DNA of 64,000 bases from CAVRQM01 sp963838805 (GTDB taxonomy: Bacteria; Pseudomonadota; Alphaproteobacteria; Acetobacterales; Acetobacteraceae). The stretch lies in contig CAWISK010000015.1 in the NCBI GenBank assembly GCA_963838805.1, positions 1 to 64,000 on the forward strand, in the 5' to 3' direction. Below the pieces are notes generated by a model. It was given only the letters and a program-made list of their open reading frames with translations, searched no databases and was not told the DNA's origin. Made by a program: the position numbers and the translations under genes. Positions within the stretch are counted from its first letter, which is position 1, and each line of letters starts with the position of its first letter. Of the stretch, positions 16,612 through 28,405 are shown in pieces.

Positions 16612-18703
16612 CTAGAAGCCGGGCAGTCGGATGGCTCTATCGTATTGATAGTCATCATAGAATTTTGGCCTCCGGCTGACAACGTGCTGCACGCCTATCT
16701 GCACCACCTCGGAGGTCAAGGACGCGGCGGGCACCAGCCACTGAGAGCCTGGCAATATCTGTGTCGCCGGCAGAATGCCTTTCTGGGCAAGGCTCTTCGC
16801 CGAGCCCACGCAGATGCCCAGTCGTTCTGCTGCCTTGGCAAGGCTGACCATCTCGCCGCCGGCGCGCGCGGGATCGTACTCAGGCACGCCCAGACGCTCG
16901 CGCATCTCTCGAACGCGGACCGTCGTCCAGGTTTCGCCTTGGCCAAACTCGCACCGCATCCGGTTGAGCGAGACGGCCAATTCGCGATCTGGCCAGTGAC
17001 CTGCAAGCTTGCGCACGGCATCGACGGCGGTCGGCGCCATGTCGGCGGGGTATCGGCCCGTCTTGACGCGCGCGACACGAACCTCGGTGTGGCGCCCGCC
17101 GGTCCAGTGGACGAGCAGCACGGCCTCGTTCGTCGCGTCGTCGAGCTCGCAGACGATCTCCTGGACGAGGACGCGGACGAGACGCTGCTTCGTGCGCATG
17201 TCGCTCGACGGCGCGTTCCAGGCCGACGGGAGGTCGTGGGCGAGCTGAAGCAGAAGCGCGCGATCAACCTTCGGGCCCGCCGCCCTCGTGTCTCGCAGCG
17301 CCGCGAGCCGGCGCTCCATCTCGCCTACCCGCTCCAGGGCGTCATTCCAGCGCGTCTCCAGCTCCCGAGCGACGTGGCGCTTGGCTGGATCGACCAGCTC
17401 ATACCGGCGCGCCGCCAGGGACGCGTCGTAGCGGGCGGCCTCGAGGTCACGCTCCACGGCTGCGACCACCTCTGCGTTCGACTGATTCACCTGGTCCGCC
17501 GCGAGGATCGCCGCCTCTACCGCCCGGCCGGAGACGGCTTGGAGGATCTGCGTCGCGACCGCCCGGTCGATCCGGATGCCGCCGATGCCGATGCATAGCC
17601 CGGCGCCCACGTGGGCATCGTCGCCGCGGCATTGGTAGCGGTGGGCGGCACCCTTCGCCATGCCGTAGAAGACGCGCATCATCCGGCCACAGCGGCCGCA
17701 GCGCATCAGCCCGGTCAGGAGGGCGCGGCCGCCGCGGGCGGATTTGCGCGCGCAGCGCTTCTTCATGTGGGCGTTCTCGAGGAGGAGCTCCTGGTTGTCC
17801 TCGGTACTCCTGCCAGCTGATGTAGGCGGGGTGGTGGTCGCGCAGCAGCACGTTCCATTGCTCCTGCGGCTTGTCGAACCCGCTGACCTTGCGGGCACGG
17901 CCGTCGACGATCCTCGTCCGCTGCCCCTTGCGGCCGAAGGCGTAGGCCCCGGCGTAGAGCGGGTTGTGCAGGATCTGCACGACGCTGTGGTAGGCCGGCG
18001 GCTTCCACGCGAGCTTGCAGACATCGACGTTGCGCAGGACGACCGGCATCTTGATGTCCACCGAGCGCAGCCACAGGAAGACTTGGCGCGCGCTACCCAG
18101 CTCGCGGAACTTGGCGAACACGAGTCGGACGGATTCGACCACGTGCTCGTCCGCGTCTATCTCGATCCGGCCCGCCTCGCTCCAGCATAGGCCGGGCGGC
18201 AGCATGAACCGGAACTCCCCGCGGCGCGCCTTGGAGTCGCGGGCGGCGATGCCGCGTTGGCGCAGCAGGCTGAGCTCGTACTCCGACATCGTCCCCTTCA
18301 GCCCGAGCAGCAGGCGATCGTTGACGAGGCGTGGGTCGTAGGCGCCGTCCGGATCGACGACCAACGCGCCGGCGAGCGCGCACAGATCGATGAGATGATG
18401 CCAGTCGCGTCCGTTGCGTGCCAAGCGGGAAGCCTCGATGCAGTAGACCGCCGCGACGTCGCCGGAGCAGACCATCGCCACCAGCCGCTCGAAGCCGGGC
18501 CGTTCCATGGCGCCCGATCCGGAGCGCCCGAGATCGTCGTCGATGACCGTCACCGAGGCGAAGCCCGCAGCCTCCGCCGCGTGCGCCAGGTCGTACTGGC
18601 GGCGCTGGCTCTCCAGGTTGCCCATGACCTGGGCCATGGTCGACTGGCGGACGTACACCACGGCGGCGCGGCACCGGTGGTCAGCGGTGATCTTGCTGCT
18701 CAT
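16612..18703 (-). CDS. large serine recombinase, one frameshift near 17803
   Basis: The start MSSKITADHRCRAAVVYVRQ then STMAQV gives the nucleophile Ser in the resolvase domain, with EASRLARNGRDWHHLIDLC and GLKGTMSEYELSLLRQRG. The recombinase domain (HNPLYAGAYAFGRKGQR) follows. At about 17803 the frame shifts by one extra base between ISWQEY and EDNQELLLENAHMKKR; the second frame then has the zinc ribbon LMRCGRCGRMMRVFYGMAKG, a coiled coil, and a C-terminal helix-turn-helix-like part (MVSLAKAAERLGICVGSAKS, LAQKGILPATQILPGSQWLV). Restored length is about 697 aa. It likely catalyses site-specific integration or transposition of its own unit. Confidence 0.8.
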
Positions 18704-18869
18704 CCGCCCCTCCCGTTGTGAGCGGCCCGGCAGCGCCGGCGGCCTTTAACAGGAGTTCGGCCAGAGCCTCGATCAGCCCGCTCGGGTTCGCTGGCGGCAG
18801 CAGCTTGCAACCCTGCGGTTCCAGCGCCAGACGGAGCTGCGCTCGATCCTGACAACGGCTTCTCCGCAT
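18681..18869 (-). CDS. small ORF overlapping the serine recombinase start
   Basis: 62 aa from ATG 18869, preceded by GGGAG. It contains AQLRLALEPQGCKLLPPANP and SGLIEALAELLLKA. It overlaps the recombinase start by 23 bp, implying coupled expression. The pattern resembles small proteins found directly before similar recombinases in Alphaproteobacteria, but no function is known to me. Confidence 0.5.
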   Translation of the reverse strand: MRRSRCQDRAQLRLALEPQGCKLLPPANPSGLIEALAELLLKAAGAAGPLTTGGADEQQDHR

Positions 18870-19188
18870 CGTTGTTCTCCCTGGTGACCGAAAAACGCGA
18901 TCGTGCGGCCGAGCCCTGAGTTCTCCCGCAGGGACGCCAGAACCTCGATGAGATCGTTCAGACCCGCGACGCTGACCGTCGGCGGCCCGAGGGCCATGCC
19001 CAAGCAATAGCCCTCGTCAAGCATCCAACCGGGCAGCTCTCGGGACAGGTCGGGACGCTCTCCCGTGTAGATGCCGATGAGGTCCTTGCCGCGGCGGTGC
19101 GGCGAGATCTGAACGACCCGACCGAACAGCGGATGCCAGCGATACGCGATCCGGGCGAGCCGAAAACCGTATGCTGAATGTCGATCAT
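18773..19188 (-). pseudogene. conserved mobile-element-associated ORF, frameshifted
   Basis: ATG 19188 begins MIDIQHTVFGSP. The frame then shifts near 19150, and the conserved part reads RIAYRWHPLFGRVVQISPHR, RGKDLIGIYTGERPDLSREL and PGWMLDEGYCLGMALGPPTV. This pattern is familiar from hypothetical proteins beside transposases; no catalytic domain was recognised. The C-terminal extension after about 18890 overlaps the next gene and is probably not native. Confidence 0.45.
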
Positions 19189-19343
19189 TGGGCCCTGCGG
19201 CCGCGGAAGGCGAACAGCGCTCCGCTGAACGGGTCCTCGGACAGACCCTGCTGCACCAGCATCGCAAGACCGATCATGCCCTTTCTCATATCGGTGGCGC
19301 CGCAGGCCAAAAAGACCCGCATCCCGGCGGGCGGTCCGATCAT
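19185..19343 (-). pseudogene. IS66 TnpB, 5' half only
   Basis: ATG 19343 overlaps the tnpA stop (ATGA). The frame reads MIGPPAGMRVFLACGATDMR, KGMIGLAMLVQQGLSEDPFS and GALFAFRGRRAQ, then TGA at 19185-19187. This is the first ~50 residues of TnpB; the rest and tnpC are gone. It is a different element from those at 11.8-16.6 kb. Confidence 0.8.
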
Positions 19344-19849
19344 CGGTCGGCCAACGCCGTCAGCACCTGCCGCAGCGCAGAGCCGTCGACCTGGGCATCA
19401 ACACGGACCGTCACCCCGCTCGGCAGCGCGATCTCGATCACGCCGCCACGGCTCGGCGCTGTCGGCGCCGCAATGCATCGCATTGCCGTCGGGCCGCCGT
19501 CCAGATCGCCCGGTCCCTGGCTGGCCGGCTCAGGGCTTGGGGAAGCGATGGCGAGGTCGACGCGCGCGAAGCTCGGCAGCCGACGCGGCCGTTCACCGAG
19601 CCGCCCCTCCAGCATCTGTCGCCGCCACGTGTAGAGCAGCCCGGTGTTGATGCCATGCCGACGTGCCACATCCGCGGGACGCACGTCCGGCCGCAAACTC
19701 TCGAGCACAATCTCCCGCTTCTGTTCCATTGCCCACGCGCGGCGACGCTCGCCACGCGTGATCACCTCGATCCGCGGACTGCGAGCGCTCCTACGATCAG
19801 TCGTAGGAGCGTGCTCAGTCTCGGCTTGGCCAAATCCGGTGTCGTCCAT
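19340..19849 (-). CDS. tnpA: IS66 TnpA of a third, truncated element
   Basis: 169 aa. MEQKREIVLESLRPDVRPAD followed by VARRHGINTGLLYTWRRQML is the IS66 Orf1 helix-turn-helix; the C-terminal IEIALPSGVTVRVDAQVDGS then ALRQVLTALADR is also typical. Complete itself, but its tnpB is truncated and tnpC is absent. Confidence 0.82.
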   Translation of the reverse strand: MDDTGFGQAETEHAPTTDRRSARSPRIEVITRGERRRAWAMEQKREIVLESLRPDVRPADVARRHGINTGLLYTWRRQMLEGRLGERPRRLPSFARVDLAIASPSPEPASQGPGDLDGGPTAMRCIAAPTAPSRGGVIEIALPSGVTVRVDAQVDGSALRQVLTALADR

Positions 19850-19861
19850 GCACGATACCGT

Positions 19862-20128
19862 TCACATCGACACGCCAGATCGCAAGGTGCCGTCGCCACG
19901 CCGCTTACCCTGCAACAGCAGAACCTTGAACATCAGCACCAGGTCGAAGGCGGGGCGCCCGCCCTTGCCGCGATCCGAGCGCGGCACCGCACGGTCCAAT
20001 GCCGGTCGGAACAACTCGAAGTCGACCACTCCGGCAAGACGCTCCAACTCGTCGCCCTTCGCCGACAGCTCCCGGAGCCGATCGGACACGTCGAAAAACC
20101 CAGGGAAAAACCCAGGCTGCCGGCCCAT
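19862..20128 (-). pseudogene. IS5-family transposase N-terminal fragment
   Basis: The frame reads PGFFDVSDRLRELSAKGDEL, ERLAGVVDFELFRPALDRAV and KGGRPAFDLVLMFKVLLLQG, the conserved N-terminus of IS5-like transposases. Homology stops at about 19917. The beginning contains a small tandem duplication (PGFFPGFF, from repeated AAACCCAGG). Confidence 0.7.
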
Positions 20129-20189
20129 CGATTCCCCTCGCGCCTACCACGCAAAGTGAATCAGTTCAGCGGCCAAACCGCCAGGGTTT

Positions 20190-20408
20190 TTGGAGGTGTC
20201 CAGCTTCTTCAGCCGCGCGTTCTCCGCCTCCAGCGCGCGCAGCCGACGCGCCTCGGACACCTCCAAACCGCCGAACTTCGCCTTCCACTGGTAGAATGTC
20301 GCCGGGCTGATCCCGTGCTTGCGGCACACATCCGCCGTCTTGCCCCCGGCCTCCTGCTCGCGCAGCACGCCGATGATCTGCGCCTCCGTGAAATCTCGAT
20401 CTCCGCAT
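20190..20408 (-). pseudogene. IS3-family OrfA fragment
   Basis: ATG 20408 gives MRRSRF, then one extra T shifts the frame; the next frame reads FTEAQIIGVLREQEAGGKTA, DVCRKHGISPATFYQWKAKF and GGLEVSEARRLRALEAENAR LKKL. This is IS3 OrfA (HTH_Tnp_1). It ends near 20190, where it meets the IS5 fragment. Confidence 0.7.
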
Positions 20409-20469
20409 CCCTCCGCCTCCTGATCAGGCGGAACTCCACTTTAGCCTGGAGGAGATTCAGGGGCTCAGG

Positions 20470-20584
20470 TCAGGTGGAGTGGTTCAACAACCGCCGACTG
20501 CTCGAACCGATCGGAAACATGCCGCCCGCCGAAGCCGAAGCCCGCTATTATGCCAACCTTGAGACCCTCGCCATGGCGGCGTGA
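20470..20584 (+). pseudogene. IS3-family OrfB C-terminal fragment
   Basis: The plus-strand frame reads QVEWFNNRRLLEPIGNMPPA then EAEARYYANLETLAMAA and a stop at 20584, the typical last ~37 residues of an IS3 OrfB transposase. It points in the opposite direction to the OrfA fragment, so the element was rearranged. Confidence 0.75.
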
Positions 20585-20679
20585 CTATGAAACCAGCCTC
20601 CGGCAAACCCGGCGCGGTTCAATACTCCTGACCGTCCGCCATTCCGCGATTTGGCCACGGCACTCGTGTTCGGTAAAGG

Positions 20680-20756
<77 letters not shown>

Positions 20757-20785
20757 TGGGTGAGTGGGATGTGTGGGTTGGAGGA

Positions 20786-20899
20786 CCTGGCGGCGACCGA
20801 CTTTCCCGCGTCTTGAGACGCAGTATCATGGGCGCTGGGGGTTTTCACGGCCGAGTTCGGGATGGGATCGGGTGGTCTCTCCCCGCCATGGCCACCAGG
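20786..20899 (-). rRNA. rrf: 5S ribosomal RNA
   Basis: About 114 nt with conserved internal elements (CCCGATCCCATCCCGAACTC and GAAAACCCCCAGCGCC), and terminal CCTGG/CCAGG pairing. It lies between 23S and tRNA-fMet. Confidence 0.92.
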
Positions 20900-21034
20900 T
20901 CGTCCAGCCAGCACATCGTTTGTCTTGCTGTGTGGACGGAGGTTCTGGTGTGTGTGTCGTGCCTGTGTTCGTGCCTGCTGCTGTGCCTGACGCCGGCTGG
21001 CGATGGCTGCTGTGCAGGATGGGCATGATCACCG

Positions 21035-21090
21035 GCTTTCTGATGACTGATCACTTCTGATCACTGCTCATTGGCCACTGATCACTGATT
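21035..21090. repeat. TGATCACTG-type repeats at the 23S 3' end
   Basis: Several imperfect copies of TGATCACTG (GACTGATCACTTCTGATCAC, then GGCCACTGATCACTGATT) lie just beyond and up to the mature 3' end. The same motif borders the 23S intervening sequence. Confidence 0.7.
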
Positions 21091-21221
21091 TCGAGCCTGT
21101 CGGGCGATTAGGACCGGTTGGCTTCACGCATTGCTGCGCGTCCACCTCCGGCCTATCGACGTGATGGTCTATCACGGCCCTTTCGGGGCGAACCCCTGGG
21201 AGACCTGGTTTCGAGGAGGGT

Positions 21222-21253
<32 letters not shown>

Positions 21254-21309
21254 TCCGCACTTGGCTACCCGGCGGTGCCGCTGGCGCGACAACCGGTGCA
21301 CCAGAGGTG

Positions 21310-21341
<32 letters not shown>

Positions 21342-21399
21342 CGCCTCTCAAGTCTCCTTCACCCACGGCAGATAGGGACCGAACTGTCTCACGACGTTC

Positions 21400-21512
<113 letters not shown>

Positions 21513-21544
21513 GACTCTTGGGGGAGATCAGCCTGTTATCCCTA

Positions 21545-21580
<36 letters not shown>

Positions 21581-21722
21581 GCGGGACCACCGGATCACTA
21601 TGGCCGACTTTCGTCTCTGCTCGACCTGTCGGTCTCGCAGTCAGGCGGGCTTTTGCCATTGCACTCAGCAGCCGATGTCCGACCGGCCTGAGCCCACCAT
21701 CGCGCGCCTCCGTTACAGTTTG

Positions 21723-21754
<32 letters not shown>

Positions 21755-22008
21755 TGCAGGGTCCCGGACCGGGATGACCGGCCGCGGTTAGACATCAGAA
21801 GAGCTCAGGGCGGTATTTCAAGGGTGGCTCCACACAAGCTAGCGCCCATGCTTCAAAGCCTCCCGCCTATCCTACACAGCTCTCCCCTGATGCCACTGCA
21901 AAGCTGCAGTAAAGGTTCATAGGGTCTTTCCGTCTGACCGCGGGTACCCCGCATCTTCACGGGGAATTCAATTTCGCTGAGCCGATGCCGGAGACAGTGG
22001 GGAAGTCG

Positions 22009-22099
<91 letters not shown>

Positions 22100-22476
22100 A
22101 ATTCAGTGCTTGCACACCTCCTCTTAACCTTCCGGCACCGGGCAGGCGTCAGGCCGTATACGTCGTCTCTCGACTTCGCACAGCCCTGTGTTTTTACTAA
22201 ACAGTCGCTACCCCCTGGTCTGTGCCACCCGCACGAGGTTGCCCTCATACGGGTCCCGCTTATCCCGAAGTTACGCGGGCAATTTGCCTAGTTCCTTCGA
22301 CATCGTTCTCTCAAGCGCCTTGGTATGCTCTACCAGTCCACCTGTGTCGGTTTCGGGTACGGTCTCTACGCCGGGGCTGTTTCCTGGAACCGCGCCGCAG
22401 CCCCCCCAATCCGATAAGGGGAGACACGCCTTGCGGTCCGTCACGCCCGGCAGGCCCAGGACTATTCACCTGGTTC

Positions 22477-22509
<33 letters not shown>

Positions 22510-22667
22510 GCCGGCTCACCCTGCGCGGATTAACCTTGCGCAGGAACCCTTGGACTTTCGGCGACAGAGTTTCTCGCTCTGTTTGTCGCTACTCATGTCA
22601 GCATTCGCACTTCCGATACCTCCAGAGAGGATCACCCCTCTCCTTCGCAGGCCTACGGAACGCTCCG

Positions 22668-23084
22668 CTACCGAACAGTGACCAGTGACCAGTGATCGGT
22701 GATCAGGAAGACTTCGTGCCTCTGGCGCTCGATCAGGCCCTGCAGCATCCGCGCCACCTCCGCGAAGGTCGCCCGCCACTGCTCCGCCTGGGCGGCGTCG
22801 ACATAGCCGAGATCCTCGGCGTAGCGACACCACAACTTCGCCTCGTCCGCCGAACCCAGCGCCATCAGCAGATAGCGCCGGAACTCGACCCGAGAGCCGC
22901 GCAGCCGGCCCGAACCCTCGACCATGAGGGCGCAGACCGCCTTGGACGCGCGTCGCACCTGATCGGCGACGCCGCCATACTGCTCGACCTTCGGCCAGGA
23001 CAAGCTCGCCCGATGCACATCGAGCGAGACCACGTAGGCCATCCGAAAGACCTTGAGATCCTCAACATCCGTCGAACGGCCCAC
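22668..23084 (-). CDS. four-helix-bundle protein encoded in the 23S intervening sequence
   Basis: 138 aa from a GTG at 23084 with GGAAGA upstream. VEDLKVFRMAYVVSLDVHRA, VADQVRRASKAVCALMVEGS, FRRYLLMALGSADEAKLWCR and YVDAAQAEQWRATFAEVARM are the helices of the 23S-rRNA-IVS (S23/TIGR02436) family. The tail FLITDHWSLVTVR is encoded by the border repeat. The gene is in the same sense as the rRNA. Function is not established; related four-helix proteins bind nucleic acid. Confidence 0.85.
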   Translation of the reverse strand: MGRSTDVEDLKVFRMAYVVSLDVHRASLSWPKVEQYGGVADQVRRASKAVCALMVEGSGRLRGSRVEFRRYLLMALGSADEAKLWCRYAEDLGYVDAAQAEQWRATFAEVARMLQGLIERQRHEVFLITDHWSLVTVR

Positions 23085-23130
23085 GAACTTTCTTCCTGAT
23101 CACTGATCACTGGACCCTGATCACTGAACC
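22676..23130 (-). other. 23S rRNA intervening sequence (helix 45)
   Basis: It interrupts the conserved sequence between GGAGCGTTCCGTAGGC and GTACCGAAGCTGCGG. Its ends (22676-22720 and 23088-23128) are made of GTGATCAGTG/CACTGATCAC copies that can pair into a long imperfect stem; GATCAGGAAGA and TCTTCCTGATC are the inner matching arms. It carries one ORF. Confidence 0.85.
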
Positions 23131-23189
23131 CGCAGCTTCGGTACGTGGCTTGAGCCCCGTTACATCTTCGGCGCAGGATTTCTTGATTA

Positions 23190-23247
<58 letters not shown>

Positions 23248-23837
23248 TTGTTTTGGAATTCCCACATCCTTTCCCACTTAGCCACGATTTGGGGACCTTA
23301 GCTGGCGGTCTGGGCTGTTTCCCTCTCGACGACGGACCTTAGCACCCGCCGTCTGTCTGCCACGCTATACTCCAGGGTATTCGGAGTTTGGTTAGGTTTG
23401 GTAAGTCTTTGGGACCCCCGAGCCCATCCAGTGCTCTACCCCCCTGGGTAAACACATGACGATCTACCTCAATAGATTTCGCGGAGAACCAGCTATCTCC
23501 GAGTTTGATTGGCCTTTCACCCCTAGCCACAGCTCATCCCCGACTTTTTCAACAGGCGTGGGTCCGGCCCTCCAGTGGGTGTTACCCCACCTTCAGCCTG
23601 GCCATGGCTAGATCACTCGGTTTCGGGTCTTCTGCCGGCAACTGAACGCCCTGTTCAGACTCGCTTTCGCTGCGCCTACACCTAACGGCTTAAGCTCGCT
23701 GCCAACAGAAACTCGCTGACCCATTATACAAAAGGTACGCCGTCACCCCACAGCCGCTTGCACGGCCGAAGGCTCCGACTGCTTGTAGGCATCCGGTTTC
23801 AGGTCTCTTTCACTCCCCTCGTCGGGGTGCTTTTCAC

Positions 23838-23869
<32 letters not shown>

Positions 23870-24082
23870 ACCAGGGAGTATTTAGGCTTGGAGGGTGGTC
23901 CCCCCATGTTCAGACAGGATTTCACGTGTCCCGCCCTACTCAAGGACCACACGAGACCTACGCATACGGGGCTATCACCCGCTCCGGCCGGCCTTTCCAG
24001 ACCGTTCTGCTTCCTCTCGTGCGGCCACTGGCCTGTTCCACTTTCGCTCGCCACTACTCGCGGAATCTCTGTTGATGTCTGT

Positions 24083-24119
<37 letters not shown>

Positions 24120-24294
24120 GCCCCATCAGCCTATGAATTCAGCTGACAGTACCCCAAAGGGGTGGGTTGCCCCATTCGGACATCCACGGATCAACGCCTG
24201 CTCGCGGCTCCCCATGGCTTTTCGCAGCGTGCCACGTCCTTCATCGCCTCCTGGTGCCAAGGCATCCACCGAATGCCCTTCTTACGCTCGAGAT

Positions 24295-24829
24295 CGTCCC
24301 ACCATGCACAGGAACCATCGTCAGACTCCGGTGACAGCTCTCGCCGTCAGCTTTCAGACGTCAGATGAAACCCGTCATGGCAAGCTTGAACTCAGCACAA
24401 CACACGTGGCCTCCCATCGGCATCACAACCGATAGAAGAACCACAACGCCCCTGAACACCGGTGCCAGACCTCAATCCAAGATCCACACCAGCCGCCGAT
24501 CGCTGACACGGGCCAAAACCCATGCCGGTCAGATACCGCGATCACCCATCCCGCGCACCGCGCAGGATCGGCCCAGCTCCGGCCACGGAAATGGCCAGAC
24601 CCGAAGCAGCGCGCCCAGGGACGCACCAGAACCTGATTCACACTGACAAAGACCATGGACCCGACCCCCACACACGAGACCCGGATCCCATCCACGACAC
24701 CATGCCGATACCCTCCCCACCGGGAGCAGCCGCCAGCACGGCGCCGAACCTCTTCTCTTCTCCATGATAGAGCCGCCAAAGCCCGCCCAGCCAAAGCCCG
24801 TCCAGAACCAGTCCAGAACCAGTCCAGGC
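24295..24829 (-). other. 23S-tRNA-Ala spacer
   Basis: No gene was seen in about 535 bp. It is moderately repetitive near 24800 (CCAGAACCAGTCCAGAACCA) and carries no additional tRNA. Confidence 0.6.
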
Positions 24830-24905
24830 TGGTGGAGGCAAACGGGATCGAACCGATGACCTCCTGCTTGCAAAGCAGGCGCTCTCCCAGCTGAGCTATG
24901 CCCCC
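24830..24905 (-). tRNA. tRNA-Ala (TGC)
   Basis: 76 nt with encoded CCA. GGGGGCATAGCTCAGCTGGG at the 5' end and the anticodon loop CTTTGCAAG identify tRNA-Ala(UGC). Standard position in the 16S-23S spacer. Confidence 0.95.
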
Positions 24906-25002
24906 GGCAGTCGCCAGCCGTCAGCTTGCAGTCGCCAGAAGTCAGATCAGCCAGACGGCGTGCCATCCGACGACCGAAAGCCGACAGCCGATCGCCGAGT
25001 CC

Positions 25003-25076
<74 letters not shown>

Positions 25077-25131
25077 TAGCCAGCCGAGCAGCGATCAGCT
25101 TCAGTCGTCAGAAAGACACTTGCTCCTGTCT

Positions 25132-25172
25132 CTGACCACTGGCCACTGACACTGGCCATTGACACTGGCCAC
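25132..25172. repeat. CACTGGCCA-type tandem repeats in the 16S-tRNA-Ile spacer
   Basis: Imperfect repeats (CTGACCACTGGCCACTGAC, ACTGGCCATTGACACTGGCC) resemble the TGATCACTG motifs at the intervening sequence and the 23S 3' end. Possible processing stem or repeat expansion. Confidence 0.6.
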
Positions 25173-25356
25173 GTCATCTACCATGGGAAGGGATACGCGG
25201 ACGGCGCCCGATCTGCCGGACAGCCAAGGCCCGAGGCACAGTCACGCCAGACCAGGGCATCCACCCCAGGCCAGGCGACGGCACCACATTCGCATGCAGC
25301 ACCCTGATCGGAGGCATCCAAGCCAGCCCTAAGGCCAGCACTCGGACACCATCCTT

Positions 25357-26870
<1,514 letters not shown>

Positions 26871-27314
26871 TTCATCACAAACCAGACCTCTCAGCCCAGC
26901 CCATAACAAACAGACCCCAAACCCAATCCACTCACACAAGACATGTGTCTCAACGCATCATCCACGCACCCCCTCTCAGAGACACGCAGACATCAAGACA
27001 CGCAAGACAACATCCCCCATCCAAGCAAACCAAAATTCAGAGCCACAAAACCCCAAACCCCAATCAACCCAAACAAACCAGAACCCAACCACACAGTCAG
27101 GCCCCCAAAAGGACGCCGCCCACGTATCCCTTCCAAACCCAGATTCACTTGTCAAAGGAACAAAGACCGGCCCGCCCCGCTCCCGGTGCGTTCCGACCTA
27201 TTCGACGTCTCTAGCCTATCTGATCAAGAGCCGAAGAAGCTACCTGAACCTCAGCCGAAGGTCAACGACCCATCCGCTTCGGTGGGCGGGAAATAGGCCA
27301 AGCCACCCACCCCG
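26871..27314 (-). promoter_or_regulatory. rRNA operon leader and probable promoter region
   Basis: About 440 bp without a gene. The part at 26880-27120 is T/G-rich on the transcribed strand and much poorer in GC than the surroundings. A perfect TTGACA occurs on the minus strand at 27150-27155, but no good -10 hexamer lies 16-18 bases downstream, so the exact promoter is unresolved. Confidence 0.45.
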
Positions 27315-28322
27315 TCAACCCCGTATTTCGCCGTCCCGCCCGGTCGCGTGCCACCAGGTGAACCACTCCGCGAAGCGCGCCACACCGTCCGCGAGGCGCG
27401 TGCCCGGCCGGAAGCCGGCAAGCCCCTGCAATGCGGAGACATCGGCCACCGTCTCGACTACATCGGCCGCCGGACGCGGCGCATACCGGATCACCGCCTT
27501 GCGCCCCAGATGCTGCTCCAGCAGGCGGATCAGCGTTCCCACCGCCTCGCTGCGCGTGTTGCCGATGTTGAACAGCCGCGGCGGCACGGGCTCGTCCGCG
27601 GCAATCGCGGGCGGGCGATCCAGGCAGCCCAGCACACCCTGCACGATGTCGTCGATATAGGTGAAATCGCGACGCACCTTCCCGTCATCATAGACGGTGA
27701 TCGGCCGCCCCTCCATGATCGCCTCGGCGAACGCGAAATAGGCCATGTCCGGCCGCCCCCACGGCCCGTACACGGTGAAGAACCGCAGGCCGGTCATGGG
27801 AATGCGGAACAGATGCGCGTAGGCGTGCCCCATCAGCTCGCCCGAGCGCTTGGTGGCCGCATACAGCGACAGCGGCGTGTCGGCGCGATCGCTCTCGACG
27901 AACGGCAGCGCCCGGCTGGCACCATAGACTGAGGAGGAACTGGCATAGACCAGGTGCCGCAGCCCATGCAGGGTGCGCGCCTGCTCCAGAATCGCCAGCT
28001 GTCCCAGCAAATTGCTGCGCGCATAGGCGAACGGGTTTTCCAGCGAGTAGCGCACACCGGCCTGGGCCGCGAGATGCACGATGCGTGTCACTCCGGGATG
28101 CTCCGCGAGCAGCGCCGCCAGCGCCTCGGCATCCGCGATGTCGAGACGGGCGAAGCTGAAACCGGGATGCGCCTCGAGCCGGCCCAGCCGCGCCTGCTTC
28201 AGCCGCACGTCGTAGTAGGCGTTGAGCTCGTCCACACCCAGCACGCGCTCGTCGCGCGCCAGCAGCGCCTGGCTCACATGGTAGCCGATGAAACCAGCCG
28301 CACCCGTGACCAGGACCGTCAT
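27315..28322 (-). CDS. UDP-glucuronate 4-epimerase-type NAD-dependent epimerase
   Basis: 335 aa. The Rossmann start MTVLVTGAAGFIGYHVSQAL has GxxGxxG; Ser/Thr in VYASSSSVYGAS and the YAATK pair give the catalytic triad of extended SDRs. DELNAYYDVRLKQARL and RFFTVYGPWGRPDMAYFAFA are the signature blocks of UDP-glucuronate 4-epimerases (LspL/CapI group), which make UDP-galacturonate for surface polysaccharide. Intact and full length. It runs divergently from cysG. Confidence 0.85.
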   Translation of the reverse strand: MTVLVTGAAGFIGYHVSQALLARDERVLGVDELNAYYDVRLKQARLGRLEAHPGFSFARLDIADAEALAALLAEHPGVTRIVHLAAQAGVRYSLENPFAYARSNLLGQLAILEQARTLHGLRHLVYASSSSVYGASRALPFVESDRADTPLSLYAATKRSGELMGHAYAHLFRIPMTGLRFFTVYGPWGRPDMAYFAFAEAIMEGRPITVYDDGKVRRDFTYIDDIVQGVLGCLDRPPAIAADEPVPPRLFNIGNTRSEAVGTLIRLLEQHLGRKAVIRYAPRPAADVVETVADVSALQGLAGFRPGTRLADGVARFAEWFTWWHATGRDGEIRG

Positions 28323-28405
28323 GCCTCGCTCCGCGCCGCAGGGAGCGGCATGCTACTGTTCGCCGGCAGCGACGAACCGATGCCACGCGCAGGCCACCCG
28401 ATCAA

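Noticed and set aside
24120..24190. A second intervening sequence in 23S helix 9
   Set aside because: The region is short and matches ordinary 23S spacing; no inserted hairpin or ORF was found.
27120..27155. A precise rRNA promoter based on TTGACA at 27150-27155
   Set aside because: No acceptable -10 hexamer lies at 16-18 bases, so only the region, not the promoter, is annotated.
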